Source: CBDCZY01 sp965224745
GTDB taxonomy: Bacteria > Pseudomonadota > Gammaproteobacteria > Methylococcales > Methylomonadaceae
Assembly: GCA_965224745.1 (NCBI GenBank)
Contig: CBDCZY010000010.1
Location: 558,001-622,000 of the forward strand
Reading direction: 5' to 3'
DNA length: 64,000 nt
Part shown: piece after piece, positions 46,641 to 56,200 of the stretch
Layout of the letters: each line of letters begins with the position of its first letter
Position numbering within the stretch: position 1 is the first letter of the stretch
Notes under the pieces: model-generated
The model's input: only the letters and a program-made list of their open reading frames with translations
Databases searched by the model: none
What the model was told of the DNA's origin: nothing
Program-made: the position numbers and the translations under genes

Positions 46641-48035
46641 TCAGAAGACAAAGCCAACACCCAGATTAAATTCGTCTGGGGCAAGGCCATCTTTGACAAC
46701 AAAATTTCGGTAATCAGCTTTGATAACCACCTGAGGAATTGGTTTGTATTGTAACCCGATTTGGTAGATCTGTTTATCGAAACTACCGTCGTCAGCGAAA
46801 CCAGTAGGTGCACTGGCAATGGTATCCAGCTGTTCGTATCTAAAGAAAGGCGCTAAATATTGCCCGGTATCCGGCATGATTAATGGCAGCACGTTGTAGC
46901 CCAGTTCGGCGTACCAACCAAAGTTTTCTTCACCAATCGTTTCTCCCTTGGCGGTACTTAAGATTCCAGCGTTATCGATATGACCCCAGGATCCTAATGC
47001 TCTAAATTCGATACCACGATATTTCCATTGAATATGACCTTCATACAATTGGGTAAAAGCATCGATTTTTTGTCCGGCAAATTCATTCTTTTGTCCAGAA
47101 TTTCCAACATATGCGGAACCACCAATGGTTAATCCTGGAAGAGTGGGTGGTGAGTAGCTTAAACTTCCCACAAAAGCGATATCTTCAGCCAAGGCTTTGC
47201 TGCCAGCCTGTCTTCCGCCACGAATGCCGCTTGATCCAAAATCTTCAGCATTCAAGCCATTGACAGCATAGGCATTATAAGTCAATCCAGGCATAATTTG
47301 GCCGAATAAACCCACGCCAACTTCTCGCCAAGTGCTCGGAATGATACGGCGCTCAACTTCAGGCCGGTTGTTGCCAAAGTAAAATGGAGGTTCATGAATA
47401 GTATTAACAAACCCCATGGGTATTAATAACAAACCGGCTCTAATGTTGGCTATGGGGTCAATAAAGAAATCGAGTGAAGCAAACTCAACCGATACGGAGC
47501 CATCCTTGCCGGTCGAGGCGTGCTCAAATTCTATTTCGCTGTTAAACAAAATGCGATCATTGAATTTGTAACCCAAATAAGCTACAAGACGGACAAAATC
47601 AGCGTTATCTTTACTGCCTTCTTCATTGTCAATAAATGTTTGATAGCGTCCTTCACCGTAACCACCAATGGATAAACCTTTTTCTATACCATAGACTTTT
47701 GACGCAGCCGGCCCAAAACCGTAGGCGCTTTTTAACGCTTTCTCTTCCGGAATAACTAATTGGGTTCGGATTTTTTCAACTTCCTCGGTCAGAATATTGG
47801 TCTTTTGTTCAAGTACTTCGACCTTTTTAGGCGCGGTTGGTTTTTCTTTTTGTTTAACGCCTTGTTGTTTTTTTAGTTCATTAATTTGTTGTTGCTGCAT
47901 TTGGATGATTTGCCACATCTCATCCATGGTTTTTGGTTTGTCGGCTGCTTGCACCTGTCCATTAAATGCTAAAAGAACGACTAAAAAACCCTGATTTAAC
48001 GAGCTTTTAAAATCATTTTTTATGTATTTATTCAT
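46641..48035 (-). CDS. Phosphate-selective-porin-like outer membrane protein, Fur-regulated
   Basis: 464 residues. A signal peptide (SSLNQGFLVVLLAFNGQVQA) is followed by a periplasmic coiled coil (MWQIIQMQQQQINELKKQQG...VLEQKTNILTEEVEKI), as in OprO/P-like porins. A beta barrel starts at about residue 120 (GLSIGGYGEGRYQTF) and ends with the aromatic strand FNLGVGFVF. A Fur box lies 69-87 bases upstream of the start, so it is probably induced by iron shortage. It leads an operon with the FMN-binding and membrane-protein genes. Substrate unknown. Confidence 0.82.
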   Translation of the reverse strand: MNKYIKNDFKSSLNQGFLVVLLAFNGQVQAADKPKTMDEMWQIIQMQQQQINELKKQQGVKQKEKPTAPKKVEVLEQKTNILTEEVEKIRTQLVIPEEKALKSAYGFGPAASKVYGIEKGLSIGGYGEGRYQTFIDNEEGSKDNADFVRLVAYLGYKFNDRILFNSEIEFEHASTGKDGSVSVEFASLDFFIDPIANIRAGLLLIPMGFVNTIHEPPFYFGNNRPEVERRIIPSTWREVGVGLFGQIMPGLTYNAYAVNGLNAEDFGSSGIRGGRQAGSKALAEDIAFVGSLSYSPPTLPGLTIGGSAYVGNSGQKNEFAGQKIDAFTQLYEGHIQWKYRGIEFRALGSWGHIDNAGILSTAKGETIGEENFGWYAELGYNVLPLIMPDTGQYLAPFFRYEQLDTIASAPTGFADDGSFDKQIYQIGLQYKPIPQVVIKADYRNFVVKDGLAPDEFNLGVGFVF

Positions 48036-48103
48036 TTGTATTTTACCTAGCTGGTTGTGGTGAATACTAATTCGGTGAAAGTATAATACGATTAATTATG
48101 TAA

Positions 48104-48122
48104 ATGCAAACGATTATCATTA
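48104..48122 (-). promoter_or_regulatory. Fur box of the porin operon
   Basis: TAATGATAATCGTTTGCAT on the minus strand matches the Fur consensus GATAATGATAATCATTATC at most positions (core AATGATAATC). It lies about 70 bases before the porin start. Confidence 0.7.
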
Positions 48123-48232
48123 ATAAACCTATTCTGATAGAAACCCGTCCTAAAGGGGCTCAAAACTCAAGCGAATGAAATCTTTTATCCCGTATGGATA
48201 ACGAGGGAGAGTAGCTAAAAAAATAGTTGTTG

Positions 48233-48251
48233 CTAATGATAATCGTTCGTA
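48233..48251 (+). promoter_or_regulatory. Fur box of the divergent small genes
   Basis: CTAATGATAATCGTTCGTA shares the AATGATAATCGTT core with the box at 48104-48122 and lies about 52 bases before the 48303 start. The two boxes flank a divergent promoter region. Confidence 0.7.
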
Positions 48252-48302
48252 TTAATATTATTGACAGGCAAACATTCTCTCACTTCTAAACAGGTTGGCG
48301 CT

Positions 48303-48596
48303 ATGCATGAATCTCAAACTATGACAGATGAAAAAATATTCAAAATAGATCCGTTTCTAAAATGGAAATTCTTTGAGTGGAGATTATCAAATTTGCTCTT
48401 TAATACTGAGGATCAAGTCGATGACAGGCAAGAAACTGATTTAGTCCGTTTTGAACTTAGCGCAGAGAAACTGAGCACCTTATTATTGAATCGTCAGGTT
48501 TGTGCGGCAGACATTCGCTGTTTGGATACACAGTCTAAACAGTGTTTAAAGATGCTTTGTTTAAAGACCTGCCTTAGCAGTACCCACTTACCGTAA
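48303..48596 (+). CDS. Small cysteine-containing protein downstream of a Fur box
   Basis: 97 residues from ATG 48303; an in-frame TTG at 48261 would start too close to the Fur box. The C-terminus holds a cysteine cluster, VCAADIRCLDTQSKQCLKML then CLKTCL (C-x5-C-x8-C-x4-C-x4-C), that could bind iron or zinc. No family recognised. It is followed 19 bases later by another small gene and diverges from the Fur-controlled porin operon, so a role in iron handling is a reasonable guess only. Confidence 0.6.
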   Translation: MHESQTMTDEKIFKIDPFLKWKFFEWRLSNLLFNTEDQVDDRQETDLVRFELSAEKLSTLLLNRQVCAADIRCLDTQSKQCLKMLCLKTCLSSTHLP

Positions 48597-48615
48597 CTCT
48601 AAAAAGAGGATCGCC

Positions 48616-48825
48616 ATGACAGAAAAAGTCGATTTTGGAACAGGCAAGTACGACATCGTTGATATTTTACGAGAATTATTTGCACATGAACGTGAAGCAG
48701 TTAACGTCAATCAAGAATTATTTGTGTTGGTTAAATATCTCTCTGCCCTACTTGATGAATACGCCAGGCGTTTGATTACTAAGGAAGAAACTCACAAAGG
48801 TGAAGTCGACAAAATCTTGCGTTAG
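48616..48825 (+). CDS. Small hypothetical protein, second gene of the Fur-linked pair
   Basis: 69 residues, preceded by a strong AAAAGAGGATCGCC ribosome site. Sequence TGKYDIVDILRELFAHEREA and FVLVKYLSALLDEYARRLIT suggests an all-helical, acidic protein. I do not recognise the family. Probably co-transcribed with 48303-48596. Confidence 0.62.
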   Translation: MTEKVDFGTGKYDIVDILRELFAHEREAVNVNQELFVLVKYLSALLDEYARRLITKEETHKGEVDKILR

Positions 48826-48892
48826 CCTGGGTGATGTTGATGTATTTTCGGTTTCAAAATAAAAATTATTGTAACTACAACAGGAAAGACAC

Positions 48893-49633
48893 ATGAACAA
48901 AAATATGTTGCTGCTCTCGCTATTGTTGGTAGGTTTCTGTGCTACACAGGCACAAGCCCAACTTGTTATAACAACTAACCTCTCAAATGCGGGAGTTTTT
49001 GGATCAGTAGATGATTTTGTTACTGGTGGGCCTGCCGGCTACACAGAGGGAAATGTCTATTCATTAACCGCGATTCCTTTACAGGTCATCGATGCTTTGT
49101 ATGAGCAAGACATGTCTATCGCCACTGCAACTGCCGGTTCCCGAGCTGAATTAGGCCTGGAAGCTGCACAGACAAATTCTGGCTACAGAATTTGGGGAGA
49201 TGCCTCTAGTATCGCAAATACTGAAATAAAATCATTAGATAATAATGATGCCACTGCAAATGGTGAAGCTTCAGTAGATTTAGCCTTCACACTCACATCA
49301 GATTACCGTTTTACTTTTGCTAGCGGCCTTTTTAATGCCACAGGGACAGGCGAAGCAGAAGTGGAACTCATTAATACATCAACCGGCACTGTCTTTTCCC
49401 AGGTTGTTAATGAAGATTCATTAAATCTGGGTTTTTCTGGAAGATTGCTGGCAGGCAACTATACCCTTTTTATCGAGGCATCATCTGAAGCTATCGATGG
49501 TAATACTGCTTCAGCTGCAGTCGAATACGATTTACAGTTAACAGCCGTACCTGTGCCAGTAGCATTCCCGTTATTTTTAAGTGGAATAGCCACGCTGGGT
49601 TTTAAATCCCGTTTCAGACGAAAAACTAATTGA
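48893..49633 (+). CDS. Exported protein with PEP-CTERM-like sorting tail
   Basis: 246 residues. The N-terminal signal peptide is NMLLLSLLLVGFCATQAQAQ. The tail VPVPVAFPLFLSGIATLGFK followed by SRFRRKTN has the VPxP box, a hydrophobic segment and an arginine-rich end of the VPLP/PEP-CTERM exosortase system. The body is rich in Asn, Ala and Thr and looks like a beta-sandwich surface domain (YRFTFASGLFNATGTGEAEV). It is expected to be processed by an exosortase encoded elsewhere. It precedes the next secreted protein by 72 bases. Confidence 0.85.
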   Translation: MNKNMLLLSLLLVGFCATQAQAQLVITTNLSNAGVFGSVDDFVTGGPAGYTEGNVYSLTAIPLQVIDALYEQDMSIATATAGSRAELGLEAAQTNSGYRIWGDASSIANTEIKSLDNNDATANGEASVDLAFTLTSDYRFTFASGLFNATGTGEAEVELINTSTGTVFSQVVNEDSLNLGFSGRLLAGNYTLFIEASSEAIDGNTASAAVEYDLQLTAVPVPVAFPLFLSGIATLGFKSRFRRKTN

Positions 49634-49705
49634 AAAGAATATCGCTTTTACATTTCTTCTACCTAAATTTATTTAAGAAAATTTTTTCACTGACAGGATA
49701 TTTAT

Positions 49706-50923
49706 ATGAATAATTTAAAACCAAAACAACCAAAGCAACTAGTACTTGTAACTACGGTTTTATTAAGTAGTTTTATCATTTCCCAAACGGCATCAGCTGA
49801 AGATTTGCATCCCCATCGCGGCTATTATATGCAGCGTAATTTGGTAACTAATAATGTAGACAAGCATAAATCAGAACGTCGCTGGAATAGCACGACACTG
49901 GAAGATACCAACATGCTCAATGCGTGGGGTCTGGCTTTACGTCCAGCTGGCGCTGGAGGGCATTGGTGGATTTCAAATACTGATTCAGGCACGGTTTCAT
50001 TGTATGTTGGCGATACCATTGATACCCCTCTGTTTCAAAACGAAACGGCTTTAATTTCGGTAGAATCGGCACCCGCTACGCCCGATGATCCTGCGACACC
50101 GACTGGACAGATATTTAATGGTTCGACTGAATTTCCCTGCCAAGGATTATCCATTGATGGCGTTAACCCTATTGCCGCTCCAGGAAAATTCATGGTGGTC
50201 ACTGAAGATGGTAATGTCCAGTGTTGGGGCGAGACAGGATCAACTAATGCTGAGCGTATGAGATCTTTCACAATAGCCGCTGCGGGTGATCAAGGCTCAG
50301 TCTATAAAGGGCTTGCTGTTACACAAGAGGAAAGCGGTAATTTTCTATTTGCGGCTAATTTTGCTTTGCAGCGGATCGATGTTTTTGACGGCCAATTTAA
50401 CCCCGTGATCAATGTTGCTCCCACATTTGTTAGACCAGCCGATATACCAGAAGGTTATGCGCCATTCAATATTCAATATTTTGAATACAATGACAATAAA
50501 AGCCTTTTTGTACCCTATGCAAAAACGACTGATGTACCGGGTGAAGAAGAGGCCGGTCCAGGCTTGGGTTATTTGGCAGAATTTGATGTTAACGGTCATC
50601 ATATTCGTACCTTTGAGCATAGTAATCGCTTGAATGCACCTTGGGGTCTAGCTATCGCACCACATGGATTTGGACCTTTTTCAAATGAAATTGTTGTGGG
50701 AAATTTTGGCGATGGTACGCTTATTTCCTTCGATCTTATTACCGGTGAGCAAACGGGTTACTTACGCAATGAACTAGGCGAAGCGGTTCATATTGATGGT
50801 TTGTGGGGGCTGGCTTTTGGTAATGGTGAGAGCCTTGGTCATTCAAATTACCTGTATTTTACAGCTGGACCGAATGATGAAGCAGATGGTTTGTTTGGCC
50901 GATTAAACTGGAAACGGCGCTAA
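49706..50923 (+). CDS. Secreted TIGR03118-family protein (beta-propeller-like)
   Basis: 405 residues with a signal peptide (VLLSSFIISQTASA). The conserved start of the mature protein, YYMQRNLVTNNVDKHKSERR, and NAWGLALRPAGAGGHWWISN, GLAVTQEESGNFLFAANFAL, RLNAPWGLAIAPHGFGPFSN and HIDGLWGLAFGN are characteristic of TIGR03118 proteins, which carry NHL-like repeats. Role unknown. Same strand as the PEP-CTERM gene upstream. Confidence 0.85.
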   Translation: MNNLKPKQPKQLVLVTTVLLSSFIISQTASAEDLHPHRGYYMQRNLVTNNVDKHKSERRWNSTTLEDTNMLNAWGLALRPAGAGGHWWISNTDSGTVSLYVGDTIDTPLFQNETALISVESAPATPDDPATPTGQIFNGSTEFPCQGLSIDGVNPIAAPGKFMVVTEDGNVQCWGETGSTNAERMRSFTIAAAGDQGSVYKGLAVTQEESGNFLFAANFALQRIDVFDGQFNPVINVAPTFVRPADIPEGYAPFNIQYFEYNDNKSLFVPYAKTTDVPGEEEAGPGLGYLAEFDVNGHHIRTFEHSNRLNAPWGLAIAPHGFGPFSNEIVVGNFGDGTLISFDLITGEQTGYLRNELGEAVHIDGLWGLAFGNGESLGHSNYLYFTAGPNDEADGLFGRLNWKRR

Positions 50924-50969
50924 AAATGAATTAGCCATTAAAGTATAAATATTCGGATTTTCGATGTTT

Positions 50970-51130
50970 AGGAGCGAGGATTTAATAATATCCGGAAGTT
51001 TGGCGCAGGATTTTTGTTCGTATTCAAGGCGTAGAAACAGGCGCATAGCACGCTACGCAACTGTTTCTACAACGTGGAAGACGAACAAAAAGACAAGTCA
51101 AGATGCGGATATTATTAAATCCTCGCTCCT
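50970..51130. repeat. Long-hairpin repeat, copy 1 (161 bp)
   Basis: The outer 24 bases (50970-50993) are the exact reverse complement of 51107-51130. The centre, 51031-51070, is a second hairpin starting GTAGAAACAG and ending CTGTTTCTAC. TTTTTGTTCGT and ACGAACAAAAA pair between the two. The whole unit can fold into one long stem. A related copy is at 54639-54795. An ORF drawn through it is not a gene. Confidence 0.85.
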
Positions 51131-51226
51131 TAGTGTCATAGCAACAACAATCCGAATATTAGCAGGATACTTTTGTAGTACTTCTTTTTTTTCCTCAGTT
51201 ATCCGTATATCAGAAAGAAAAGCGTA

Positions 51227-51547
51227 GTGAGTAAAAACCCTTATCCCATATTTTCTATAGCCAAAAATGAAGATCCTCAACAGATAGAAGGCCGAATCGG
51301 GTTGCTTGTCAGACTGTATCTTATAAATCAACACTCGATGATTGCACAAGCGGTTGCAGATCATGTTAATGCCGTATTGGCTCATCCAGGATTTGTAAAC
51401 ACAATAGAACAGCGCTGTATATATTTACGTTTAGCTGCACACTGGCGTTGTTTGGCCTGGATTAATAATCAAGAAAACAAAAAGGTGATTAATTTCCCTA
51501 AGAATATTGTACATTGCAAAGATAAATTTGGTTGTAACCTAAGCTGA
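51227..51547 (+). CDS. Hypothetical protein
   Basis: 106 residues, probable GTG start. Sequence features: GRIGLLVRLYLINQHSMIAQ, AVADHVNAVLAHPGFVNTIE and QRCIYLRLAAHWRCLAWINN, i.e. a helical protein with two cysteines near conserved-looking Trp residues. No family recognised. It lies between the hairpin repeat and purE. Plausible coding character but no independent evidence. Confidence 0.5.
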   Translation: MSKNPYPIFSIAKNEDPQQIEGRIGLLVRLYLINQHSMIAQAVADHVNAVLAHPGFVNTIEQRCIYLRLAAHWRCLAWINNQENKKVINFPKNIVHCKDKFGCNLS

Positions 51548-51754
51548 TGCGCTTTTAGTGAATTTGAAATCGGTAAAGACAATATTTATTATCAGTAATT
51601 CTTAGCGCTCGTTTCAGTGTCGTTGAGGTTTAAGCTTCGTAAATAATCTGTGAAGTTACCCGGTTTCGTCTCATATGGAAAATGATTGTTAGATTGACTA
51701 GAACAGTGTCAGTTATAATAAGGTATTCGAAAACATCCTTAAAATTTAATTGAC

Positions 51755-52249
51755 ATGAACATCATTGTGGGGCTAGTGATGGGGTCCAAATCGGATTGGG
51801 ATACCATGCAACATGCCGAGTCAATATTCAAAACACTATCCATAGAGTACGAAGTTCAAGTGGTTTCAGCGCATCGAACGCCCGACCGACTTTTTAAATA
51901 TGCTGAATCGGCTGAACAAAAAGGGTTGGAGGTCATAATTGCTGGAGCAGGCGGCGCAGCACATCTGCCTGGCATGTTGGCCGCGAAAACAGTGTTACCA
52001 GTGCTGGGTGTACCGATACAATCTAAAGCACTCAATGGCATAGACTCACTGTTGTCAATAGCACAGATGCCTGCAGGCATTCCAGTGGGTACGTTAGCGA
52101 TTGGTAAGGCGGGTGCGATTAATGCCGCACTGTTGGCAGGTGCCATGTTAGGTAATAAATATCCAGCTATCCGAAAAGCATTACAATCATATCGTCAACA
52201 ACAAACGGATTCGGTATTAGCGCATCCCGATCCGAGAACAGTTGCATGA
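51755..52249 (+). CDS. purE: N5-carboxyaminoimidazole ribonucleotide mutase
   Basis: Second step of the two-enzyme bacterial route from AIR to CAIR in purine synthesis. 164 residues, class I PurE length. It shows [11 protein letters not shown], the active-site loop [10 protein letters not shown], and [20 protein letters not shown] with [20 protein letters not shown]. The stop overlaps the purK start (ATGA), so the pair is translated together. Confidence 0.97.
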   Translation: MNIIVGLVMGSKSDWDTMQHAESIFKTLSIEYEVQVVSAHRTPDRLFKYAESAEQKGLEVIIAGAGGAAHLPGMLAAKTVLPVLGVPIQSKALNGIDSLLSIAQMPAGIPVGTLAIGKAGAINAALLAGAMLGNKYPAIRKALQSYRQQQTDSVLAHPDPRTVA

Positions 52250-53340
52250 AAATTGGAATTATTGGCGGCGGGCAGCTTGCTCGTATGCTGATCCTAGCTG
52301 GGCGTCCTTTGGGAATGGACTTTTTGGTACTTGATCCTGCAGCAGATGCCTGTGCCTCTGACGTTGCTGATCTTATTCAAGCGGAATACAGTGATGTAAT
52401 TGCCATAAAAAAATTAGCGGACCAAGTAGATCTTGTAACCTTTGAGTTTGAGAACGTACCCAGTACCAGCCTGCATTTTCTAGCCGAGCATAGTAAAGTT
52501 TATCCACCACCCACTGCTCTGGAGTTGGCTCAAGACAGGTTTAAAGAAAAAACGTTGTTTAATTTGCTGGATATCGAAACCAACAGGTCTGTCCCAGTTG
52601 ATACGTTGCAGGGTTTGCAGCAAGCCGTAGAGCAACTCGGCTTGCCTTTGGTTTTGAAAACAAGAACTCTGGGATATGACGGTAAAGGTCAGTTCATTAT
52701 TAATAAGGAGCAGGATGTCACCAAGGCGTGGGCGAAGCTGGGAAGTACGCCTCTAATTGCGGAGGAGTTTATTCAATTTAACCGAGAATTATCCATCATT
52801 GCTGCTCGTAGTGTTGATGGTACAACAGCTTTTTATCCAGTAGCAGAGAATATCCATCATCATAGTATGCTTCAGTATTCAGTTTGTCGGCATCAGGATA
52901 AACAACAAGACGCCGCCCAAGCTTTTATAGCCAGATTACTAGACCATGTTGATTATGTGGGTGTGCTTGCTTTGGAGCTGTTTGAAAGACAGGGTCGTTT
53001 GTTAGCCAATGAAATAGCGCCGAGGGTTCATAACTCAGGTCATTGGACCATCGAAGGAGCAGAAACCAGTCAGTTTGAAAATCATTTACGCGCGATTGCA
53101 GGATTGCCGTTGGGAGGGACAAGACCAGTAGAACTTGCTGCTATGGTTAATTTTATCGGCAAAGTTCCTGTCGTTGATGCTGTGCTAAATATTGCTGGTT
53201 GTCATTTACACGACTACAACAAACAGTCGAGACCTGGCAGAAAGGTTGGGCATGCGACCATTCGATCAGCAGAGTCAGATGTTTTTGAACAAAGCTGTGA
53301 AGCTTTGCGTTTTCTGGCAGAGCAAACGCAACACTATTAA
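52246..53340 (+). CDS. purK: N5-carboxyaminoimidazole ribonucleotide synthase
   Basis: ATP-grasp enzyme that makes N5-CAIR from AIR, ATP and bicarbonate, the substrate of PurE. 364 residues. It has [20 protein letters not shown] at the start, ATP-grasp elements [18 protein letters not shown] and [17 protein letters not shown], and [20 protein letters not shown] near the end. Overlaps purE by 4 bases; bioA follows 18 bases later. Confidence 0.97.
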   Translation: MKIGIIGGGQLARMLILAGRPLGMDFLVLDPAADACASDVADLIQAEYSDVIAIKKLADQVDLVTFEFENVPSTSLHFLAEHSKVYPPPTALELAQDRFKEKTLFNLLDIETNRSVPVDTLQGLQQAVEQLGLPLVLKTRTLGYDGKGQFIINKEQDVTKAWAKLGSTPLIAEEFIQFNRELSIIAARSVDGTTAFYPVAENIHHHSMLQYSVCRHQDKQQDAAQAFIARLLDHVDYVGVLALELFERQGRLLANEIAPRVHNSGHWTIEGAETSQFENHLRAIAGLPLGGTRPVELAAMVNFIGKVPVVDAVLNIAGCHLHDYNKQSRPGRKVGHATIRSAESDVFEQSCEALRFLAEQTQHY

Positions 53341-53358
53341 GTCCTGACATTCGGAAAG

Positions 53359-54621
53359 ATGATGCAGCCTTGTCCCATCTGGTACCCTTACGCTCAACAC
53401 AAAACCTTAGAACAAAACCTCGAAGTGGTTTCGGCTGAGGGAGTTATTTTAACCCTCAAAAATCAAACAAAACTGATCGATGGCATTGCGTCTTGGTGGT
53501 GCGCCATTCACGGTTATGCTCACCCTGAACTAAATCAGGCACTCAAAGATCAGTGTGATTTAATCTCGCATGTCATGTTGGGAGGGCTGGTCAATCAACC
53601 TGCCCAAGCCTTGGCAAAAAAACTGGTTGAAATAACGCCCGAAGGTTTAAACCATGTTTTTTATGGCGATAGTGGTTCGGTCGGAATAGAAATTGCGATC
53701 AAGATGGCTATTCAATACTGGCATAATCGAGGGCGACCTAACAAATCCCACATCGTGGCATTTAAAAAATCGTACCACGGAGATACTACGGGTTGTATGT
53801 CAGTTTGTGATCCGGTTGACGGAATGCATCACTTGTTTCAAGGTGTATTAGCGCAACAGTTTTTTGTAGAAGCGCCAGTAGGTGGTTTCGATGCCACCGA
53901 GCAAACGGTCGTTGAGCATCTTGCTGAACTTGAGCGTTTATTGGCTACTCATGCCGATGAAATCGCGGCGGTTATTATTGAGCCACTGATGCAAGCGGCT
54001 GGAGGATACAATTTTTATTCACCCCTTTATTTGAAACAACTGCGCCAGTTATGTAATGACTACCAAGTGCTTTTGATTATTGATGAAGTAGCAACTGGTT
54101 TTGGGCGAACAGGCACATTGTTTGCCACAGAACAAGCAGGGGTTTGCCCGGATATTATGGTACTGGCAAAAGGCTTAACCGCAGGTTATATAGGACATTC
54201 TGCTACCTTGGCCAGCACCGATATTTTCAATGCGTTTTATGATGATAATCCAGACAGGGCTTTTATGCATGGCCCCACATTTATGGGCAATCCATTGGCC
54301 TGTGCAGTTGCTCTAAAAGGTATCGAAATTTTTCAACGCGAAGATTATTTATCACGTATCAAACGAATAGAACAGCAATGCAAAGATGTTTTATTGCCAC
54401 TGGAACATCCTGACATTGTTGATACGCGCGTATTAGGCGCAACGGGTGTTATTGAAGTCACTAACCCTAAAAGTTTAATCGGCTTTCAATCGTTCGCAAT
54501 AGAAAGGGGCGTATGGTTGAGACCTTTTGAACGCTATCTATATACCATGCCGCCGTACGTTATTAGCGATACAGAATTAGATCAGGTTTTAGCGTGCATG
54601 GTTGCCTGGTTTGATCGCTGA
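53359..54621 (+). CDS. bioA: Adenosylmethionine-8-amino-7-oxononanoate aminotransferase
   Basis: PLP enzyme making DAPA from KAPA in biotin synthesis. 420 residues. It has the BioA-type start IWYPYAQHKT, GIASWWCAIHGYAHPEL, the glycine loop FYGDSGSVGIEIAIKMA, SYHGDTTGCMSV, the Asp of LLIIDEVATGFGRTG and the PLP lysine in LAKGLTAGYIG. No other bio genes are nearby. It follows purK closely on the same strand. Complete. Confidence 0.95.
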   Translation: MMQPCPIWYPYAQHKTLEQNLEVVSAEGVILTLKNQTKLIDGIASWWCAIHGYAHPELNQALKDQCDLISHVMLGGLVNQPAQALAKKLVEITPEGLNHVFYGDSGSVGIEIAIKMAIQYWHNRGRPNKSHIVAFKKSYHGDTTGCMSVCDPVDGMHHLFQGVLAQQFFVEAPVGGFDATEQTVVEHLAELERLLATHADEIAAVIIEPLMQAAGGYNFYSPLYLKQLRQLCNDYQVLLIIDEVATGFGRTGTLFATEQAGVCPDIMVLAKGLTAGYIGHSATLASTDIFNAFYDDNPDRAFMHGPTFMGNPLACAVALKGIEIFQREDYLSRIKRIEQQCKDVLLPLEHPDIVDTRVLGATGVIEVTNPKSLIGFQSFAIERGVWLRPFERYLYTMPPYVISDTELDQVLACMVAWFDR

Positions 54622-54638
54622 TTGAAGGTTGATCGTTA

Positions 54639-54795
54639 AGGAACGTGCACGAAATAACTTCGACAACTAACTTGTTTTTTGTCCGTCTTCGGTGTTGTGG
54701 CAACAGTTGCGTAGCCTGCTATGCGCCTGTTGCCACGCCTAGAAGACAAACAAAAACCCCGCGCTAGTTGCCGAACTTATTCCGTGCGCGTTCCT
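54639..54795. repeat. Long-hairpin repeat, copy 2 (157 bp)
   Basis: Outer arms 54639-54669 and 54765-54795 pair over 31 bases with about four mismatches. The central hairpin 54697-54736 begins GTGGCAACAG and ends CTGTTGCCAC. Its reverse complement matches the centre of copy 1, with paired changes in the stem (GTAGAAAC/GTTTCTAC against GTGGCAAC/GTTGCCAC). It lies in opposite orientation to copy 1, between bioA and sua5. Confidence 0.85.
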
Positions 54796-54848
54796 AAGTC
54801 ACAGCTTTCTGCTACATCTGTCTTAATTTACAAGCTCATTTATGTTAC

Positions 54849-55817
54849 ATGACTCCGCTGAATCAACAAGACCTTAACAAAGCTTCGGAGATTATCCTTG
54901 CTGGTGGTCTGGTTGCCTTTCCAACAGAAACAGTTTATGGCCTTGGTGCAGATGCGACCAACCCTGTTGCTGTTAGCAAGATATTTGAAGTTAAAGGTCG
55001 ACCCGTGAATCATCCGCTGATAGTGCATTTGGCGAGTGTTGATCAAATTAACGCTTGGGCGATTGATGTCCCTGATGCCGCTTGGATCCTGGCAGAACAA
55101 ATATGGCCCGGCCCTTTAACCATGATTTTAAAACGACATCCCTCGGTAAGGGATGAAGTCACTGGAGGACAAGAAACGGTTGGCTTACGAATTCCAGGAC
55201 ATCCTTTGGCGTTGGCTCTATTGAATAAAATCGGGATTGGTCTGGCCGCACCTTCAGCCAATCGTTTTGGCAGAATCAGTCCGACCCGAGCCGAGCATGT
55301 AAGACTTGACTTGGGCAGTAGTGTTGACTTTATTTTAGATGGCGGTGCTTGCAAAGTCGGATTAGAGTCTACTATCATTGATCTTAGTCGCGGACAACCC
55401 GTTTTGCTGCGACCTGGAACTCTTAGCATTTCGGTCATTCAGAATGTTTTAAGCCGAGCAGTGCAACTACCGGATGGCAAAGTTCAGCGAGTTTCAGGCG
55501 CTCTGGAATCACATTACGCACCAATTAAGCCGCTACTTTGTTTCCCCTCTGATCAAATTGTTGAGCGAACGAATGAACTACATCTTCAAGGAAAAAAAGT
55601 TTCTGTGATGTCCGATTCGCGATTAAAACCCGATATCAAATCTGTATCATTATGGATCAATGCACCGCAGAATGCCGATAGCTATGCTCAGCTGCTTTAC
55701 AGTAATTTGAGAGCGTTGGAGCAGAGCGATTGTGACTTTATCGTTGTACAGGAGGTACTAAAAACCGGCGACTGGCTTGCCATCAGTGATCGTTTAACCA
55801 AAGCCGCGCATGGCTAA
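54849..55817 (+). CDS. L-threonylcarbamoyladenylate synthase, Sua5 type
   Basis: Makes threonylcarbamoyl-AMP for the universal t6A37 tRNA modification. 322 residues, i.e. the long Sua5 form: YrdC-like domain (about 1-205: LVAFPTETVYGLGADATN, FEVKGRPVNHPLIVHLA, GLAAPSANRFGRISPT, GLESTIIDLSRGQPVLLRPG), then linker SGALESHYAPIKPLL and the Rossmann-like Sua5 C-terminal domain. All substrate-binding residues of the KGRP-HPL and SxN motifs are present. Monocistronic behind the hairpin repeat. Confidence 0.95.
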   Translation: MTPLNQQDLNKASEIILAGGLVAFPTETVYGLGADATNPVAVSKIFEVKGRPVNHPLIVHLASVDQINAWAIDVPDAAWILAEQIWPGPLTMILKRHPSVRDEVTGGQETVGLRIPGHPLALALLNKIGIGLAAPSANRFGRISPTRAEHVRLDLGSSVDFILDGGACKVGLESTIIDLSRGQPVLLRPGTLSISVIQNVLSRAVQLPDGKVQRVSGALESHYAPIKPLLCFPSDQIVERTNELHLQGKKVSVMSDSRLKPDIKSVSLWINAPQNADSYAQLLYSNLRALEQSDCDFIVVQEVLKTGDWLAISDRLTKAAHG

Positions 55818-56200
55818 GTTTTAACAGTAAGCGCAAGAACCAGGTTTTGTTGGAACTAAGCCTGCATAATATCAGCTTCGCTAATCAGATATGATGAAAA
55901 AAGTATGAGAATACTGCTGATCTGAATGTTTCAATTATCTGGGTTTTTTAAACCGAAATATTGCTCTGCCTGGTTATAAATTAGACATTGCGACCGTTTT
56001 GGGCTTGTCCGAGAGAGCTCTTGTACGGTTTGAGAAACTAAATTTTCTATAGCAAATGTTCCAACGTATTCTTCAAATAAGAATGCTTTTATAAAAAGCT
56101 ATAGGACTTCTTTCGCTTGTTCCTTACAAAAATCTTCCGTCAACGACTATTACAAACTATATAATGGGAATAACCTTAGGTGAAAAATTAGGAGGTATTT
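55818..56200. other. Intergenic stretch with no recognised gene
   Basis: 383 bases without a convincing ORF, RNA gene or palindrome. The 3' end carries a GGAGGT ribosome site for the lipoprotein at 56201. Confidence 0.5.

Noticed and set aside
50964..51227. 87-codon ORF in the hairpin repeat
   Set aside because: It lies entirely over the palindromic repeat, reads with equal openness on the other strand, and has no similarity to a protein.
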